Below are positions 35,255 to 47,297 of a DNA stretch of 64,000 bases, in pieces; positions within the stretch are counted from its first letter, which is position 1; each line of letters opens with the position of its first letter. The notes beneath the pieces were generated by a model. That model was given only the letters and a program-made list of their open reading frames with translations. It was not told the DNA's origin and searched no databases. This DNA comes from Micromonospora chaiyaphumensis. GTDB taxonomy: Bacteria > Actinomycetota > Actinomycetes > Mycobacteriales > Micromonosporaceae. Both the position numbers and the translations under genes were made by a program. The stretch is from assembly GCF_900091435.1 (NCBI RefSeq), contig NZ_FMCS01000004.1, positions 62,001-126,000 of the forward strand, in the 5' to 3' direction.

Positions 35255-35419
35255 CCTCTCCTCCCTGCGGATGATCCGCTCCTGCCCCCGGGGGAGGAGG
35301 GCGTACGCATCCCGCCTGATTGACCCCCTTGCGCCGGGTTGGAAGGCTGTGCACGGCGCCCCCGCAACGGCGTCCCCAGCGGCGTGCCCTGAAGCCCGCC
35401 GTGGCAGGAGAGGAGAACG

Positions 35420-36358
35420 ATGTCCGACGGGCAGCCAAGCCCCAGTGCCGGGACCGGCCAGATCGTGGTGTCCGGACTGTCGAAGCAATACAAGAACGTC
35501 CGGGCGGTGGACAACCTGTCCTTCACCGTCCAGCCGGGGCGGGTCACCGGCTTCCTCGGCCCGAACGGCGCCGGTAAGACGACCACGCTGCGCATGCTGC
35601 TCAACCTGGTCACGCCGACCGCCGGCGAGGCCACCATCGGCGGCCACCGGTACGCCGACCTCGCCGATCCGCTGCGCACGGTGGGTGCGGTGCTGGAGGC
35701 GTCCAGCGCGCACAAGGGCCGCACCGGCATCAACCACCTGCGGGTGATCTGCGCGGCGGCGGGCCTCCCCCGCGGGCGCGCCGACGAGGCGCTCGCCCTG
35801 GTCGGGCTGACCCCGGCCGCGAAGCGCAAGTTCAAGGGCTACTCGCTCGGCATGAAGCAGCGGCTCGGGATCGCCGCCGCCATGCTCGGCGACCCGCGGG
35901 TGCTGATCCTCGACGAGCCGGCCAACGGCCTGGACCCGGAGGGGATCCGCTGGATGCGCGGCTTCCTCAAGGGGCTGGCCGCCGAGGGGCGCACGGTGCT
36001 GGTCTCCAGCCACCTGCTCTCCGAGATGCAGCTGCTCGCCGACGACGTGGTGATCATCGCGGCCGGCAAGCTGGTCCGGCAGGGGCCGGTCGAGCAGGTC
36101 ATCGGCTCGATGACGCACGGCGCCCGGGTGCGGGTACGCACCCCGCAGGCGGACGAGCTGACCGCGGCGCTGCGCGAGCAGGCGGCCACGGTGGACGCCG
36201 ACGCGCACGGTGCGCTGCTGGTGACCGGGGTCGACGCGCCGACGGTCGGCCGGGTGGCGCTGGCCGCCAAGGTGGAGCTGCACGAGCTGACCACCGAACG
36301 CCCCGACCTGGAAGGTGTCTTCCTGGAGCTGACGGCCGGAAAGGCGGAGATCCGATGA
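35420..36358 (+). CDS. ABC transporter ATP-binding protein
   Basis: 312 residues. Walker A is GPNGAGKTT (near 53-61), the signature is YSLGMKQRL and Walker B is VLILDEPANGLDP, with the H-loop in VSSHLLSEM. The C-terminal 80 residues form the accessory region common in DrrA/NatA-type exporters. It energises the permease encoded next, whose start overlaps its stop (ATGA). Substrate unknown; candidates include antibiotics, lipids or Na+. Confidence 0.94.
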   Translation: MSDGQPSPSAGTGQIVVSGLSKQYKNVRAVDNLSFTVQPGRVTGFLGPNGAGKTTTLRMLLNLVTPTAGEATIGGHRYADLADPLRTVGAVLEASSAHKGRTGINHLRVICAAAGLPRGRADEALALVGLTPAAKRKFKGYSLGMKQRLGIAAAMLGDPRVLILDEPANGLDPEGIRWMRGFLKGLAAEGRTVLVSSHLLSEMQLLADDVVIIAAGKLVRQGPVEQVIGSMTHGARVRVRTPQADELTAALREQAATVDADAHGALLVTGVDAPTVGRVALAAKVELHELTTERPDLEGVFLELTAGKAEIR

Positions 36359-37179
36359 ACCTGGTCCGATCCGAGCTGCTCAAGATCCGTACCACCAACA
36401 CCTGGTGGGTCTTCGCCCTGATCACGGTGCCGCTGTGGGCCCTCGCGATGGCCTTCAACTGGCTGCAGACCGAGGCCCTGACCAGCGGGAACATCGGCGA
36501 CGTGCCGGCCGACCAGGCCGACCAGGTGCAGGCCGTCTCCAGCGCCGACAGCCTGGCCGCCAACCTCTACACCAACGGCCAGTTCTTCGGGCTGCTCATC
36601 GTCATGCTGCTCGGCATCGTGGTGGTGACCAGCGAGTTCTTCCACCAGACGGTGACCACCACGTTCCTCACGGCACCGCACCGCACCGCCGTGATGGTGG
36701 CCAAGCTGGTCGCCGCCGGCGTGCTGGCGGTGCTCTTCTGGCTGGGCACCACGCTGCTGAACCTGATCTTCGCACCGCTGATCCTGAACGCCACGGACGT
36801 CGGCGCCCAGTTCGGCAGCGGCGCGGTCTGGCGGGCGGTGGCCCTCAACGGGCTGGCCTACCTGCTCTGGTCGGTGCTCGGCGTCGGGCTCGGCGTGCTG
36901 ATCCGCAGCCAGATCGGCGCCACGGTGACCGGCATCCTGCTCTACCTCGGTGGCGCCATCGGCGCGGCCATCGCGATCGGGCTCCTGGCCGCCAAGTTCG
37001 GTGACTGGATCAACCAGCTCCAGCTACTGGTGCCGTCGCTGGCGTCGTCGCTCATGGTGAGCGGCGCCGAGATCCCGGGCAACCCGCCGCGCTGGGCGGG
37101 TGCCGCCGTGCTGATCGGCTACGCCGCGGTGGCCGGGGTGATCGGCGTGCTGACCATCCGGCGCCGCGACATCTCCTGA
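36355..37179 (+). CDS. ABC-2 type transporter permease
   Basis: 274 residues with six hydrophobic helices: about 20-38, 77-97, 118-142, 160-182, 188-215 and 245-265. SEFFHQTVTTTFLTAPHR in the first cytoplasmic loop is typical of ABC-2 permeases working with NatA-like ATPases. The N-terminal MNLVRSELLKIRTT is the usual start for the family in actinomycetes. It is co-translated with the ATPase and followed by a strong terminator. Confidence 0.92.
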   Translation: MNLVRSELLKIRTTNTWWVFALITVPLWALAMAFNWLQTEALTSGNIGDVPADQADQVQAVSSADSLAANLYTNGQFFGLLIVMLLGIVVVTSEFFHQTVTTTFLTAPHRTAVMVAKLVAAGVLAVLFWLGTTLLNLIFAPLILNATDVGAQFGSGAVWRAVALNGLAYLLWSVLGVGLGVLIRSQIGATVTGILLYLGGAIGAAIAIGLLAAKFGDWINQLQLLVPSLASSLMVSGAEIPGNPPRWAGAAVLIGYAAVAGVIGVLTIRRRDIS

Positions 37180-37195
37180 GTCAGCTACCCGGCCC

Positions 37196-37232
37196 GGCCC
37201 CGGCCGGTGACGCTGCGTCACCGGCCGGGGCC
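37196..37232 (+). terminator. Terminator of the ABC transporter operon
   Basis: A perfect 16-base stem (GGCCCCGGCCGGTGAC with its complement) holds a GCTGC loop, 17 bases after the permease stop. Confidence 0.85.
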
Positions 37233-37435
37233 GTCCGCGCCTAGCAGGAGTGGCCGGGACACGCAGCGTTTGCCGAACTTCTGGCATCTTCTGTGAAACG
37301 GACCACCAGCCGGAGGCGAGAATGCCTGCGTCGATCGCACGGCGTAGCCTGGGAGCCGTCTCTCGTGCGTCCCGAAACGGGCACGGGAGCGCCCGCGTGA
37401 CATTCACAACCGCGTGAAAGAGGCGATTAGCGGCC

Positions 37436-41164
<3,729 letters not shown>

Positions 41165-41183
41165 GCTGACCGCACCGCCGGCA

Positions 41184-41220
41184 CGAGGGGCAGCGACCGC
41201 ATGACGGCCGCTGCCCCTCG
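41184..41220 (+). terminator. kgd: Hairpin after kgd
   Basis: CGAGGGGCAGCG and CGCTGCCCCTCG form a 12-base perfect stem with a 13-base loop, 20 bases past the kgd stop. It may terminate or attenuate reading into the small gene that follows. Confidence 0.75.
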
Positions 41221-41258
41221 TCGGTGTGGCGGCCCCCTTCTTCCGCGAGAGGACGCAC

Positions 41259-41438
41259 ATGTACTTCACCGACCGTGGCATCGAGGAACTGGTCGAACGC
41301 CGGGGCGACGAGCAGGTCAGCCTGGAATGGCTGGGCGAGCGGCTGCGTGACTTCGTCGACCTGAACCCGGAGTTCGAGACCCCGATCGAGCGGTTCGCCA
41401 CCTGGCTGGCCAGGCTGGACGACGAGGACGACGAGTGA
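41259..41438 (+). CDS. Small DUF6104-like protein
   Basis: 59 residues; GAGAGGA at 41247-41253 selects the ATG at 41259 over an upstream in-frame codon. The sequence is compact and acidic (MYFTDRGIEELVERRGDEQV, then LNPEFETPIERFATWLARLDDEDDE). It fits the DUF6104 family, which I recall as a conserved actinobacterial neighbour downstream of kgd. Function unknown. Confidence 0.82.
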   Translation: MYFTDRGIEELVERRGDEQVSLEWLGERLRDFVDLNPEFETPIERFATWLARLDDEDDE

Positions 41439-41474
41439 CCGCCTGACCTCCCCCGCCGGGTGGAGGAGGATCGC

Positions 41475-41993
41475 TCAGCCCGTCACGCCCGGGCCGGGCC
41501 CGGCGGCGACCCGCGCGGCCATGGCGTGTGTCCACACGGCATCGAGGTCCGCACCGGGCGGAAACCGGCCGGCCAGTTCCAGGTCCACGAGCCCGTGGGC
41601 CAGGCCCCAGAGCGCGCGTGCCGCGGTCAGGTCACCCCCGGTCACCCGGAGCAACGGCGCCGCGGCGGCCGCCTCCACGCCCGGTGCCAGGCGCTCGCGC
41701 GCCAGCGGCAGCCGGGTGGCGATCTCATACAGCCGCGGGTGCCGGAGCGCCCAGCGACGGTACGCGGCGGCGAGGGACGGCAGGTCCGGCGCCGCCTCCA
41801 GGGCCGCGGCGAGCCGCTGCAGCGCCCGCTGCTGCAGGGCGGCCTCGATCTCGGGCTTCCCCGCGACGTGCTTGTACAACGACGGGGCCTGGATGCCCAG
41901 TTCGTCGGCGAGCCGGCGCATCGTCACGGCCTCCGGCCCGCCGCGCTCCAGCAGGCGTTCGGCCACGTCGACGATCTCCTCGCGACGGGTCAC
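41475..41993 (-). CDS. TetR-family regulator (WHG C-domain type)
   Basis: 172 residues, GTG start overlapping the membrane gene's stop (GTGA). The helix-turn-helix lies at about 20-45 (TMRRLADELGIQAPSLYKHVAGKPEIE). The C-terminal part has ALWGLAHGLVDLELAGRFPPG, like the TetR_C_33/WHG group. It is the second gene of an operon behind a double operator and is probably its own repressor. Ligand unknown. Confidence 0.9.
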   Translation of the reverse strand: MTRREEIVDVAERLLERGGPEAVTMRRLADELGIQAPSLYKHVAGKPEIEAALQQRALQRLAAALEAAPDLPSLAAAYRRWALRHPRLYEIATRLPLARERLAPGVEAAAAAPLLRVTGGDLTAARALWGLAHGLVDLELAGRFPPGADLDAVWTHAMAARVAAGPGPGVTG

Positions 41994-42418
41994 CGACGCG
42001 GCTCCGCCACCCAGCCGCGGCAGAGCACGAGCGCCAGGACGAGCAGCACCGACAGGACGCCGTCGACGATCAGGACGGTGCTGGTCCCCTCGATCGCGGC
42101 GTTCCGCGCGTAGACCAGCGCGGTCACCGTCATGGCCACCTTGTGGAAGATGACCAGCGGCCACACCCCCCGGTAACCCCGCGGCCGGACGGCCAGCAGG
42201 GCGAAGAGCCCGGCGAAGACCACGAATCCGTACGCCCGCCACGTCTCGACCACCTTGACGGCCGGCTCGGCGTCGGCGACCGTGCCGTACGCCCCGAGGG
42301 CCGCCGCCAGCGCGCCGACCGCCGCCAGCCAGAGCAGCACCCGGCCGATCCGGTCCCGGACGCCCCCGCCGTCGGTCGTCGCCGGTCGGGTCTCCACAGT
42401 CGTCGCTCCGGTCATCAC
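41990..42418 (-). CDS. Four-helix membrane protein of unknown function
   Basis: 142 residues, start MMTG (either Met possible). Hydrophobic segments lie at about 27-47, 62-80, 85-105 and 112-133. WRAYGFVVFAGLFALLAVRPRGYRGVWPLVIFHK recalls small DoxX- or DUF-type membrane proteins but I do not recognise a family. It is co-transcribed with the TetR regulator, suggesting that its expression is the regulated output. Confidence 0.78.
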   Translation of the reverse strand: MMTGATTVETRPATTDGGGVRDRIGRVLLWLAAVGALAAALGAYGTVADAEPAVKVVETWRAYGFVVFAGLFALLAVRPRGYRGVWPLVIFHKVAMTVTALVYARNAAIEGTSTVLIVDGVLSVLLVLALVLCRGWVAEPRR

Positions 42419-42432
42419 GGCACACCCCTCGT

Positions 42433-42476
42433 TTGGCTAACGCTGTTAGCCAAGACGTTAGCTAACAGCGTTAGCC
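42433..42476 (-). promoter_or_regulatory. Tandem TetR operators
   Basis: GGCTAACGCTGTTAGCC (42435-42451) is a near-perfect palindrome, and its opposite-strand version GCTAACAGCGTTAGCC lies at 42461-42476, separated by AAGACGTTA. The second copy overlaps a further palindrome, GTTAGCTAAC. The array begins 15 bases upstream of the membrane-protein start and should overlap the promoter. Expected ligand-responsive repression by the TetR protein of the same operon. Confidence 0.82.
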
Positions 42477-42496
42477 AGGTCAAGGGCGGGCCCGGT

Positions 42497-43072
42497 TCAG
42501 CGGGCTTGGGCTCCGAGGAGGCGCAGGTGGCGCTCGACCACCGCGGTCGTCCGTTCGGCGTCGCCGGTGGCCAGCAGGTCGAGCAGGGCGCCGCGCAGCA
42601 GCGCCAGGCCGAGCGCCGGATCCGTGCCGCCACCGTCGTCCCCGCCGTGGACGTCGGCCAGCAGCCCGAGCCAGTCCTCCACGGTCTGCCGGGCCAATCC
42701 CGCCCACGGTCCGTCCGGTTCGCTCAGCGAGCGGGCGTACGCCTGGAGCCAGAGGACCAGCATCGGGCGGTGGGCCGGATCCACGAGCCAGCCCCAGGTC
42801 GTCCGCACGGCGGCGGCGAAGTCGTCGGCGCCGCCCGCCTCCCGGGCCTGCCGCAGCGCGGCCAGCTCGTCGGCCCGGGCCCGCCTGAGCAGGGCACGGA
42901 TCAGCTCGTCCTTGGAGCCGAAGAGGAAGAGCAGGACCCGCGGGCTGGACCCGATGGCGGCGGCGAGCGGGCGCAGCGACAGCTCGGCCAGCCCGTGCGC
43001 CAGGGCGTACGCGTACGCCCGCTCCAGGAGTTCGTCGCGGCGGGCGCTGCGGGGTCGCTCGTGCTGGCTCAC
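42497..43072 (-). CDS. TetR-family regulator
   Basis: 191 residues, GTG start. The N-terminal helix-turn-helix is LSLRPLAAAIGSSPRVLLFLFGSKDELIRALL (about 31-62), with Phe in place of the usual Tyr-x-His of TetR. The rest is helical with WGWLVDPAHRPMLVLWLQAYARS. It diverges from a GNAT gene, and a 20-base operator lies in the 49-base gap, so it probably represses both. Confidence 0.88.
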   Translation of the reverse strand: MSQHERPRSARRDELLERAYAYALAHGLAELSLRPLAAAIGSSPRVLLFLFGSKDELIRALLRRARADELAALRQAREAGGADDFAAAVRTTWGWLVDPAHRPMLVLWLQAYARSLSEPDGPWAGLARQTVEDWLGLLADVHGGDDGGGTDPALGLALLRGALLDLLATGDAERTTAVVERHLRLLGAQAR

Positions 43073-43086
43073 AGCGCTACTCTGCC

Positions 43087-43106
43087 ACTGAAACGACTGT
43101 TTCAGT
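43087..43106. promoter_or_regulatory. TetR operator in divergent promoter
   Basis: ACTGAAACGACTGTTTCAGT is a perfect inverted repeat (8-base arms, 4-base centre), 15 bases from each divergent start codon. This is the standard form of a TetR autoregulatory site. Confidence 0.82.
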
Positions 43107-43121
43107 AGTGGAGGGGTGTCG

Positions 43122-43625
43122 ATGAGCGCGGAGATCTCCATTCGCCCGCTGGGCCGTCCCGGCGACCTCGGCTGGGTGGTGCTGGCCCACGGCGAGACGT
43201 ACGCCGACGAGTTCGGGTGGGACACCAGCTTCGAGGCGCTCGTGGCACGGATCGTCGCCGACTACGCGGCCGGCCACGATCCGGCGCGGGAGGCCGCCTG
43301 GATCGCCGAGGTCGACGGGAAGCGGGCCGGTTGCGTCTTCTGCGTCGCGGCCGACGAGCGGACGGCCCAGCTGCGGATCCTGCTGGTCGACCCGGCGGCC
43401 CGCGGGCGCCGGCTCGGCGAGCGGCTGGTCGACGAGTGCCTCGCCTTCGCCCGGCAGGCGGGATACGCCCGCATCCGGCTCTGGACCAACCACCCCCTGG
43501 CCGCCGCCCGCCGGATCTACCTCTCCCGCGGCTTCCGGCTGGTCGAGGAGGAGACCCACCACAGCTTCGGCACGGAGCTGACCGGCCAGGTGTACGAGCG
43601 GGAGCTGGCGCCGGCCGGCGCGTGA
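43122..43625 (+). CDS. GNAT-family N-acetyltransferase
   Basis: 167 residues. GGAGGGG ends six bases before the ATG at 43122, so this start is preferred to the GTG at 43116. The acetyl-CoA loop is LLVDPAARGRRLGERLVDE (about 90-108), with later strand motifs LWTNHPLAAARRIYLSRGFRLV. It resembles the GNAT domain often attached to MarR regulators. Substrate unknown; control by the divergent TetR protein is likely. Confidence 0.88.
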   Translation: MSAEISIRPLGRPGDLGWVVLAHGETYADEFGWDTSFEALVARIVADYAAGHDPAREAAWIAEVDGKRAGCVFCVAADERTAQLRILLVDPAARGRRLGERLVDECLAFARQAGYARIRLWTNHPLAAARRIYLSRGFRLVEEETHHSFGTELTGQVYERELAPAGA

Positions 43626-43700
43626 GCCCGCGTCGCCGGGGCGCCACCGACGGGTCCAAGGACCCGGGCGAGGCACCCCGCGATCTTGTAGCGTGAGGTC

Positions 43701-45767
43701 GTGGCGCGCAGCGTGTACCTGACCAGCGTGGGATCGGGCGGGGGCAAGTCGACGGTCGCGCTCGGGCTGGCCGAGCTGCTGTCCCGGCAGGTCGAGCGGA
43801 TCGGGGCCTTCCGGCCGCTGGTCGCCGATCAGCACCCGGACCCGATCCTCGCCCTGCTCACCGAGCGCTACCGGGTGCGGCTGCCGGTCGACGAGCTGCA
43901 CGGCGCGACCTACGCCGAGGCCTCCGCCCTGGTCGCCGACGGCCGCCGGGAGGAACTGATCGCCCGCATCGTGGCCCGCTACCGGGCCGTCGAGCGGCAC
44001 TGCCCCGCGGTGGTCGTGGTGGGCAGCGACTTCGCCGACGGGGACGGCGCCGGTCCCCGCGAGCTCGCGTTCAACGCCCGGCTGGCCACCGAGTTCAGCA
44101 GCGTGGTGGTGCCCGTGGTCGACGGGTTCGGGCAGCCGCCCGAGGCGATCGCGGCGGCGCTGCGCGGGGCGTACCACGATCTGGAGGACCTGGGCGCGAC
44201 GGTGGTGGCGGTGGTCGCCAACCGCATGCCCGGGCCCATGACGCTGCCCGAGCTGCCCGTCCCCGCGTATGCCATCCCGGAGGTGCCGACCGTGTCGGCG
44301 CCGACGGTGGCCGAGGTGGCGGCGGCGCTCGGCGCCACCCTGCTCGCCGGCGACCAGGCGGCGCTGGACCGGGACGTGCTCGACTACGTGGTCGGCGCGG
44401 CGCACGTACCCACCCTCCTGGACCACTTCACCGACGGGGCCCTGGTGATCACCCCGGGCGACCGGGACGACCTGCTCGTGGCGGCCGGCGCCGCGCACGT
44501 CGCCGGGCAGGTCTCCCTGGCCGGCCTCGTGCTCACCCTCGGCGAACAGCCCGACCCGCGGGCCATGCGGCTGTTCGAGGCGCTGAACACCGGGCTGGCC
44601 GTGCTCTCCGTGAGCAGCGACAGCTACGACACCGTGGCGGCGTCCAGCCGGATCGAGGGCCGGCCCAGCGTCGCGAACCCGCGCAAGGTGGAGGCCGCGC
44701 TGGGCGCCTTCGAGCGCTGCGTGGACACCGACGACCTGGCCCGCCGGCTGCGGGTCAGCCGGACCGAGCGGGTCACCCCGCTGATGTTCGAGAACGACCT
44801 CATCGACCGGGCCCGGGCGCGGCGCCGGCGGCTGGTGCTGCCCGAGGGCACCGAGGAGCGCATCCTGCGCGCCGCCGAGGTGCTGCTGCGCCGGGGCGTC
44901 GCCGACCTGACCCTGCTCGGACGCCCGGACGAGGTGGCACGGCGCACCCGTGAGCTGGGCATCGACATCGGCGACGCGCAGGTCGTCGACCCGGTCACCA
45001 GCGAGTGGCGGGACGGGTTCGCCGCCGAGTACGCGAAGCTGCGCGCGCACCGGGGCGTCACCGTCGAACTGGCGCACGACATCGTGGCCCAGCCCAACTA
45101 CTTCGGCACCATGATGGTGCAGACCGGCCGCGCCGACGGGATGGTCTCCGGGGCCACCCACACCACGGCCGCCACCATCCGGCCCGCCTTCGAGATCATC
45201 CGTACCGTGCCGGGCGTCTCCGTCGCCTCCAGCGTGTTCTTCATGCTGCTCGCCGACCGGGTGCTCGTCTACGGCGACTGCGCCGTCAACCCCGACCCGG
45301 ACGCCGCCCAGCTCGCCGACATCGCCATCTCCTCGGCCGACACGGCCGCCCGGTTCGGCATCGAGCCCCGGGTGGCCATGCTGTCCTACTCGACCGGTGA
45401 CTCCGGCTTCGGCGCCGACGTGGAGAAGGTCGCGGCGGCCACCAAGCTCGTCCGGGAGCGCCGGCCGGAACTGCTGGTGGAGGGTCCGATCCAGTACGAC
45501 GCGGCCATCGACCCGCAGGTCGCGGCCACCAAGCTGCCGGACAGCCCGGTGGCGGGGCGGGCCACGGTGTTCATCTTCCCGGACCTGAACACCGGCAACA
45601 ACACCTACAAGGCGGTGCAACGCTCGGCGGGCGCCGTGGCGGTCGGCCCGGTCATGCAGGGCCTGCGCCGGCCCGTCAACGACCTGTCCCGGGGCGCCAC
45701 CGTGCCGGACATCGTCAACACGGTGGCGATCACCGCCATCCAGGCCGCCACCGGGGAGGCGGAATGA
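43701..45767 (+). CDS. pta: Phosphate acetyltransferase
   Basis: 688 residues, GTG start. The long form has an N-terminal BioD-like P-loop domain (TSVGSGGGKSTVALGLAELL at 8-27), a central DRTGG domain (about 210-330), and the C-terminal phosphotransacetylase (about 365-685). The last has MFENDLIDRAR, PEGTEERIL, MVSGATHTTAATIRPA and FPDLNTGNNTYKAVQRSA. It exchanges CoA for phosphate on acetyl-CoA. Its stop overlaps the ackA start (ATGA). Confidence 0.96.
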   Translation: MARSVYLTSVGSGGGKSTVALGLAELLSRQVERIGAFRPLVADQHPDPILALLTERYRVRLPVDELHGATYAEASALVADGRREELIARIVARYRAVERHCPAVVVVGSDFADGDGAGPRELAFNARLATEFSSVVVPVVDGFGQPPEAIAAALRGAYHDLEDLGATVVAVVANRMPGPMTLPELPVPAYAIPEVPTVSAPTVAEVAAALGATLLAGDQAALDRDVLDYVVGAAHVPTLLDHFTDGALVITPGDRDDLLVAAGAAHVAGQVSLAGLVLTLGEQPDPRAMRLFEALNTGLAVLSVSSDSYDTVAASSRIEGRPSVANPRKVEAALGAFERCVDTDDLARRLRVSRTERVTPLMFENDLIDRARARRRRLVLPEGTEERILRAAEVLLRRGVADLTLLGRPDEVARRTRELGIDIGDAQVVDPVTSEWRDGFAAEYAKLRAHRGVTVELAHDIVAQPNYFGTMMVQTGRADGMVSGATHTTAATIRPAFEIIRTVPGVSVASSVFFMLLADRVLVYGDCAVNPDPDAAQLADIAISSADTAARFGIEPRVAMLSYSTGDSGFGADVEKVAAATKLVRERRPELLVEGPIQYDAAIDPQVAATKLPDSPVAGRATVFIFPDLNTGNNTYKAVQRSAGAVAVGPVMQGLRRPVNDLSRGATVPDIVNTVAITAIQAATGEAE

Positions 45768-46876
45768 GCCGGATCCTGGTCCTCAACTGCGGGTCCTCGT
45801 CGGTCAAGTACCGCCTCTATGACGGCGAGGAGGTCCGGGACAAGGGCACCGTCGAGCGGGTCGGCGAGCCGGGCGGCGGGCCGGCCGACCACGAGACGGC
45901 GGTGCGGCAGATCATCGAGGGGCTCGACCTGACGGGGCTGGCCGCGGTGGGGCACCGGGTGGTGCACGGCGGGCGGAAGTTCAGCGAACCGGTGCGGATC
46001 GACGACGCGGTCGTGGCCGCCATCGAGGACCTCGTCCCCCTGGCCCCGCTGCACAACCCGGCCAACCTGGCCGGCATCCGGGTGGCCCGGGAGGCGCTGC
46101 CGGACACCCCGCAGGTCGCCGTCTTCGACACCGCGTTCCACCACACCCTGTCCGAGGCCGCCGCCACCTACGCCATCGACCGGGAGCTCGCCGAGCGGTA
46201 CGGCGTGCGGCGGTACGGCTTCCACGGCACCTCGCACGCGTACGTCTCGCGGCGCACGGCGGAACTGCTCGGCCGCCCGTACGGCGAGTTGAACACCATC
46301 ACCCTGCACCTGGGCAACGGCGCGAGCGCCTGCGCGGTCGAGGGTGGCCGGAGCGTCGCCACCTCGATGGGCATGTCGCCGCTGGAGGGCCTCGTCATGG
46401 GCACCCGCAGCGGCGACCTCGACCCGACGATCATCTTCCACCTGCGCCGCGAGGCCGGCATGGGCGTGGACGACATCGACGACCTGCTCAACCACCGCAG
46501 CGGCCTGCTCGGGCTGACCGGGGCCAACGACATGCGCGAGGTGCTGGCCCGCCGGGACGCCGGCGATCCGGCCGCCGCGCTCGCGTTCGACGTCTACCGC
46601 CGCCGGATCACCGGGTACGTGGGCGCGTACTACGCCCTGCTCGGGCGGGTCGACGCGATCACCTTCACGGCCGGGGTCGGCGAGCACGCCGCCCCGGTGC
46701 GGGCGGCGGCGCTGGCCGGCCTGGACCGGCTCGGCATCGCCGTGGACCCGGCGCGCAACGCCGGCAGCGGCGACCGGGTCATCTCCCCCGACGGCACCGA
46801 GGTCACGGTGTGCGTGATCGCCACCGACGAGGAGCGCGAGATCGCCCAGCAGACCCGGGACGTGCTGAACCGCTGA
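45764..46876 (+). CDS. ackA: Acetate kinase
   Basis: 370 residues. ASKHA-fold features: the phosphate loop LNCGSSSVKYRLYD at 6-19, GHRVVHGG, the conserved FHGTSHAYVSRR, HLGNGASACAVEGGRS, and TAGVGEHAAPVR near the end. It makes ATP and acetate from acetyl phosphate, or the reverse. It is somewhat short compared with the usual 390-400 residues, but all motifs are present. Second gene of pta-ackA. Confidence 0.96.
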   Translation: MSRILVLNCGSSSVKYRLYDGEEVRDKGTVERVGEPGGGPADHETAVRQIIEGLDLTGLAAVGHRVVHGGRKFSEPVRIDDAVVAAIEDLVPLAPLHNPANLAGIRVAREALPDTPQVAVFDTAFHHTLSEAAATYAIDRELAERYGVRRYGFHGTSHAYVSRRTAELLGRPYGELNTITLHLGNGASACAVEGGRSVATSMGMSPLEGLVMGTRSGDLDPTIIFHLRREAGMGVDDIDDLLNHRSGLLGLTGANDMREVLARRDAGDPAAALAFDVYRRRITGYVGAYYALLGRVDAITFTAGVGEHAAPVRAAALAGLDRLGIAVDPARNAGSGDRVISPDGTEVTVCVIATDEEREIAQQTRDVLNR

Positions 46877-46911
46877 CCGGCCCGCCCGGCACCGCCCCGG
46901 ACCCCTCCCGG

Positions 46912-46969
46912 TGATCATGAAGTTGACGGCAACGAATCAGGGCAATACGCGCCGCTAACTTCATGATCA
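46912..46969. repeat. Palindromic intergenic element (TGATCATGAAGTT type)
   Basis: TGATCATGAAGTT (46912-46924) and its exact complement (46957-46969) flank a 32-base centre, with pairing extended by GACGGC/GCCGCT except for one mismatch and a wobble. I recall similar elements between many Micromonosporaceae genes. It lies between convergent genes and may also serve as terminator. Confidence 0.75.
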
Positions 46970-46984
46970 ACGGCGGCAGGTCGG

Positions 46985-47161
46985 TCAGCCCAGGGCCAGC
47001 CAGGCGATGAGGGCGACCACCACGACGGCGGCCACGCCGATGCCGACGAACAACGGCAGGCGGGAGGGTGTCTCCGCGGCCGTCGCCGCGCTGTCGGGCG
47101 AGTCCACGAAGGCGCGGAACTGCGCGGTGTTGCCACTCGGGTCGGTGTAGTTCTCAGCCAT
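46985..47161 (-). CDS. Small single-pass membrane protein
   Basis: 58 residues from the ATG at 47161. A soluble N-terminus (MAENYTDPSGNTAQFRAFVD) leads to one C-terminal helix (about 36-57, LFVGIGVAAVVVVALIAWLAL). It has a tail-anchored layout. No family recognised. An in-frame ATG further upstream overlaps the divergent hydrolase promoter and is less likely. Confidence 0.68.
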   Translation of the reverse strand: MAENYTDPSGNTAQFRAFVDSPDSAATAAETPSRLPLFVGIGVAAVVVVALIAWLALG

Positions 47162-47297
47162 GCGCGTGACCCTAGCGAAGCCGGCCGACGCCGATGATCC
47201 CGCCGGGCCGGTGGCGCCCACCGCGGTCCGGGCGGTGGAGGCGCGTCGGCCCGGTCGGCGGGGCCGGACCGGCCGCCCGGCCGCCTACCGTGAGGGG

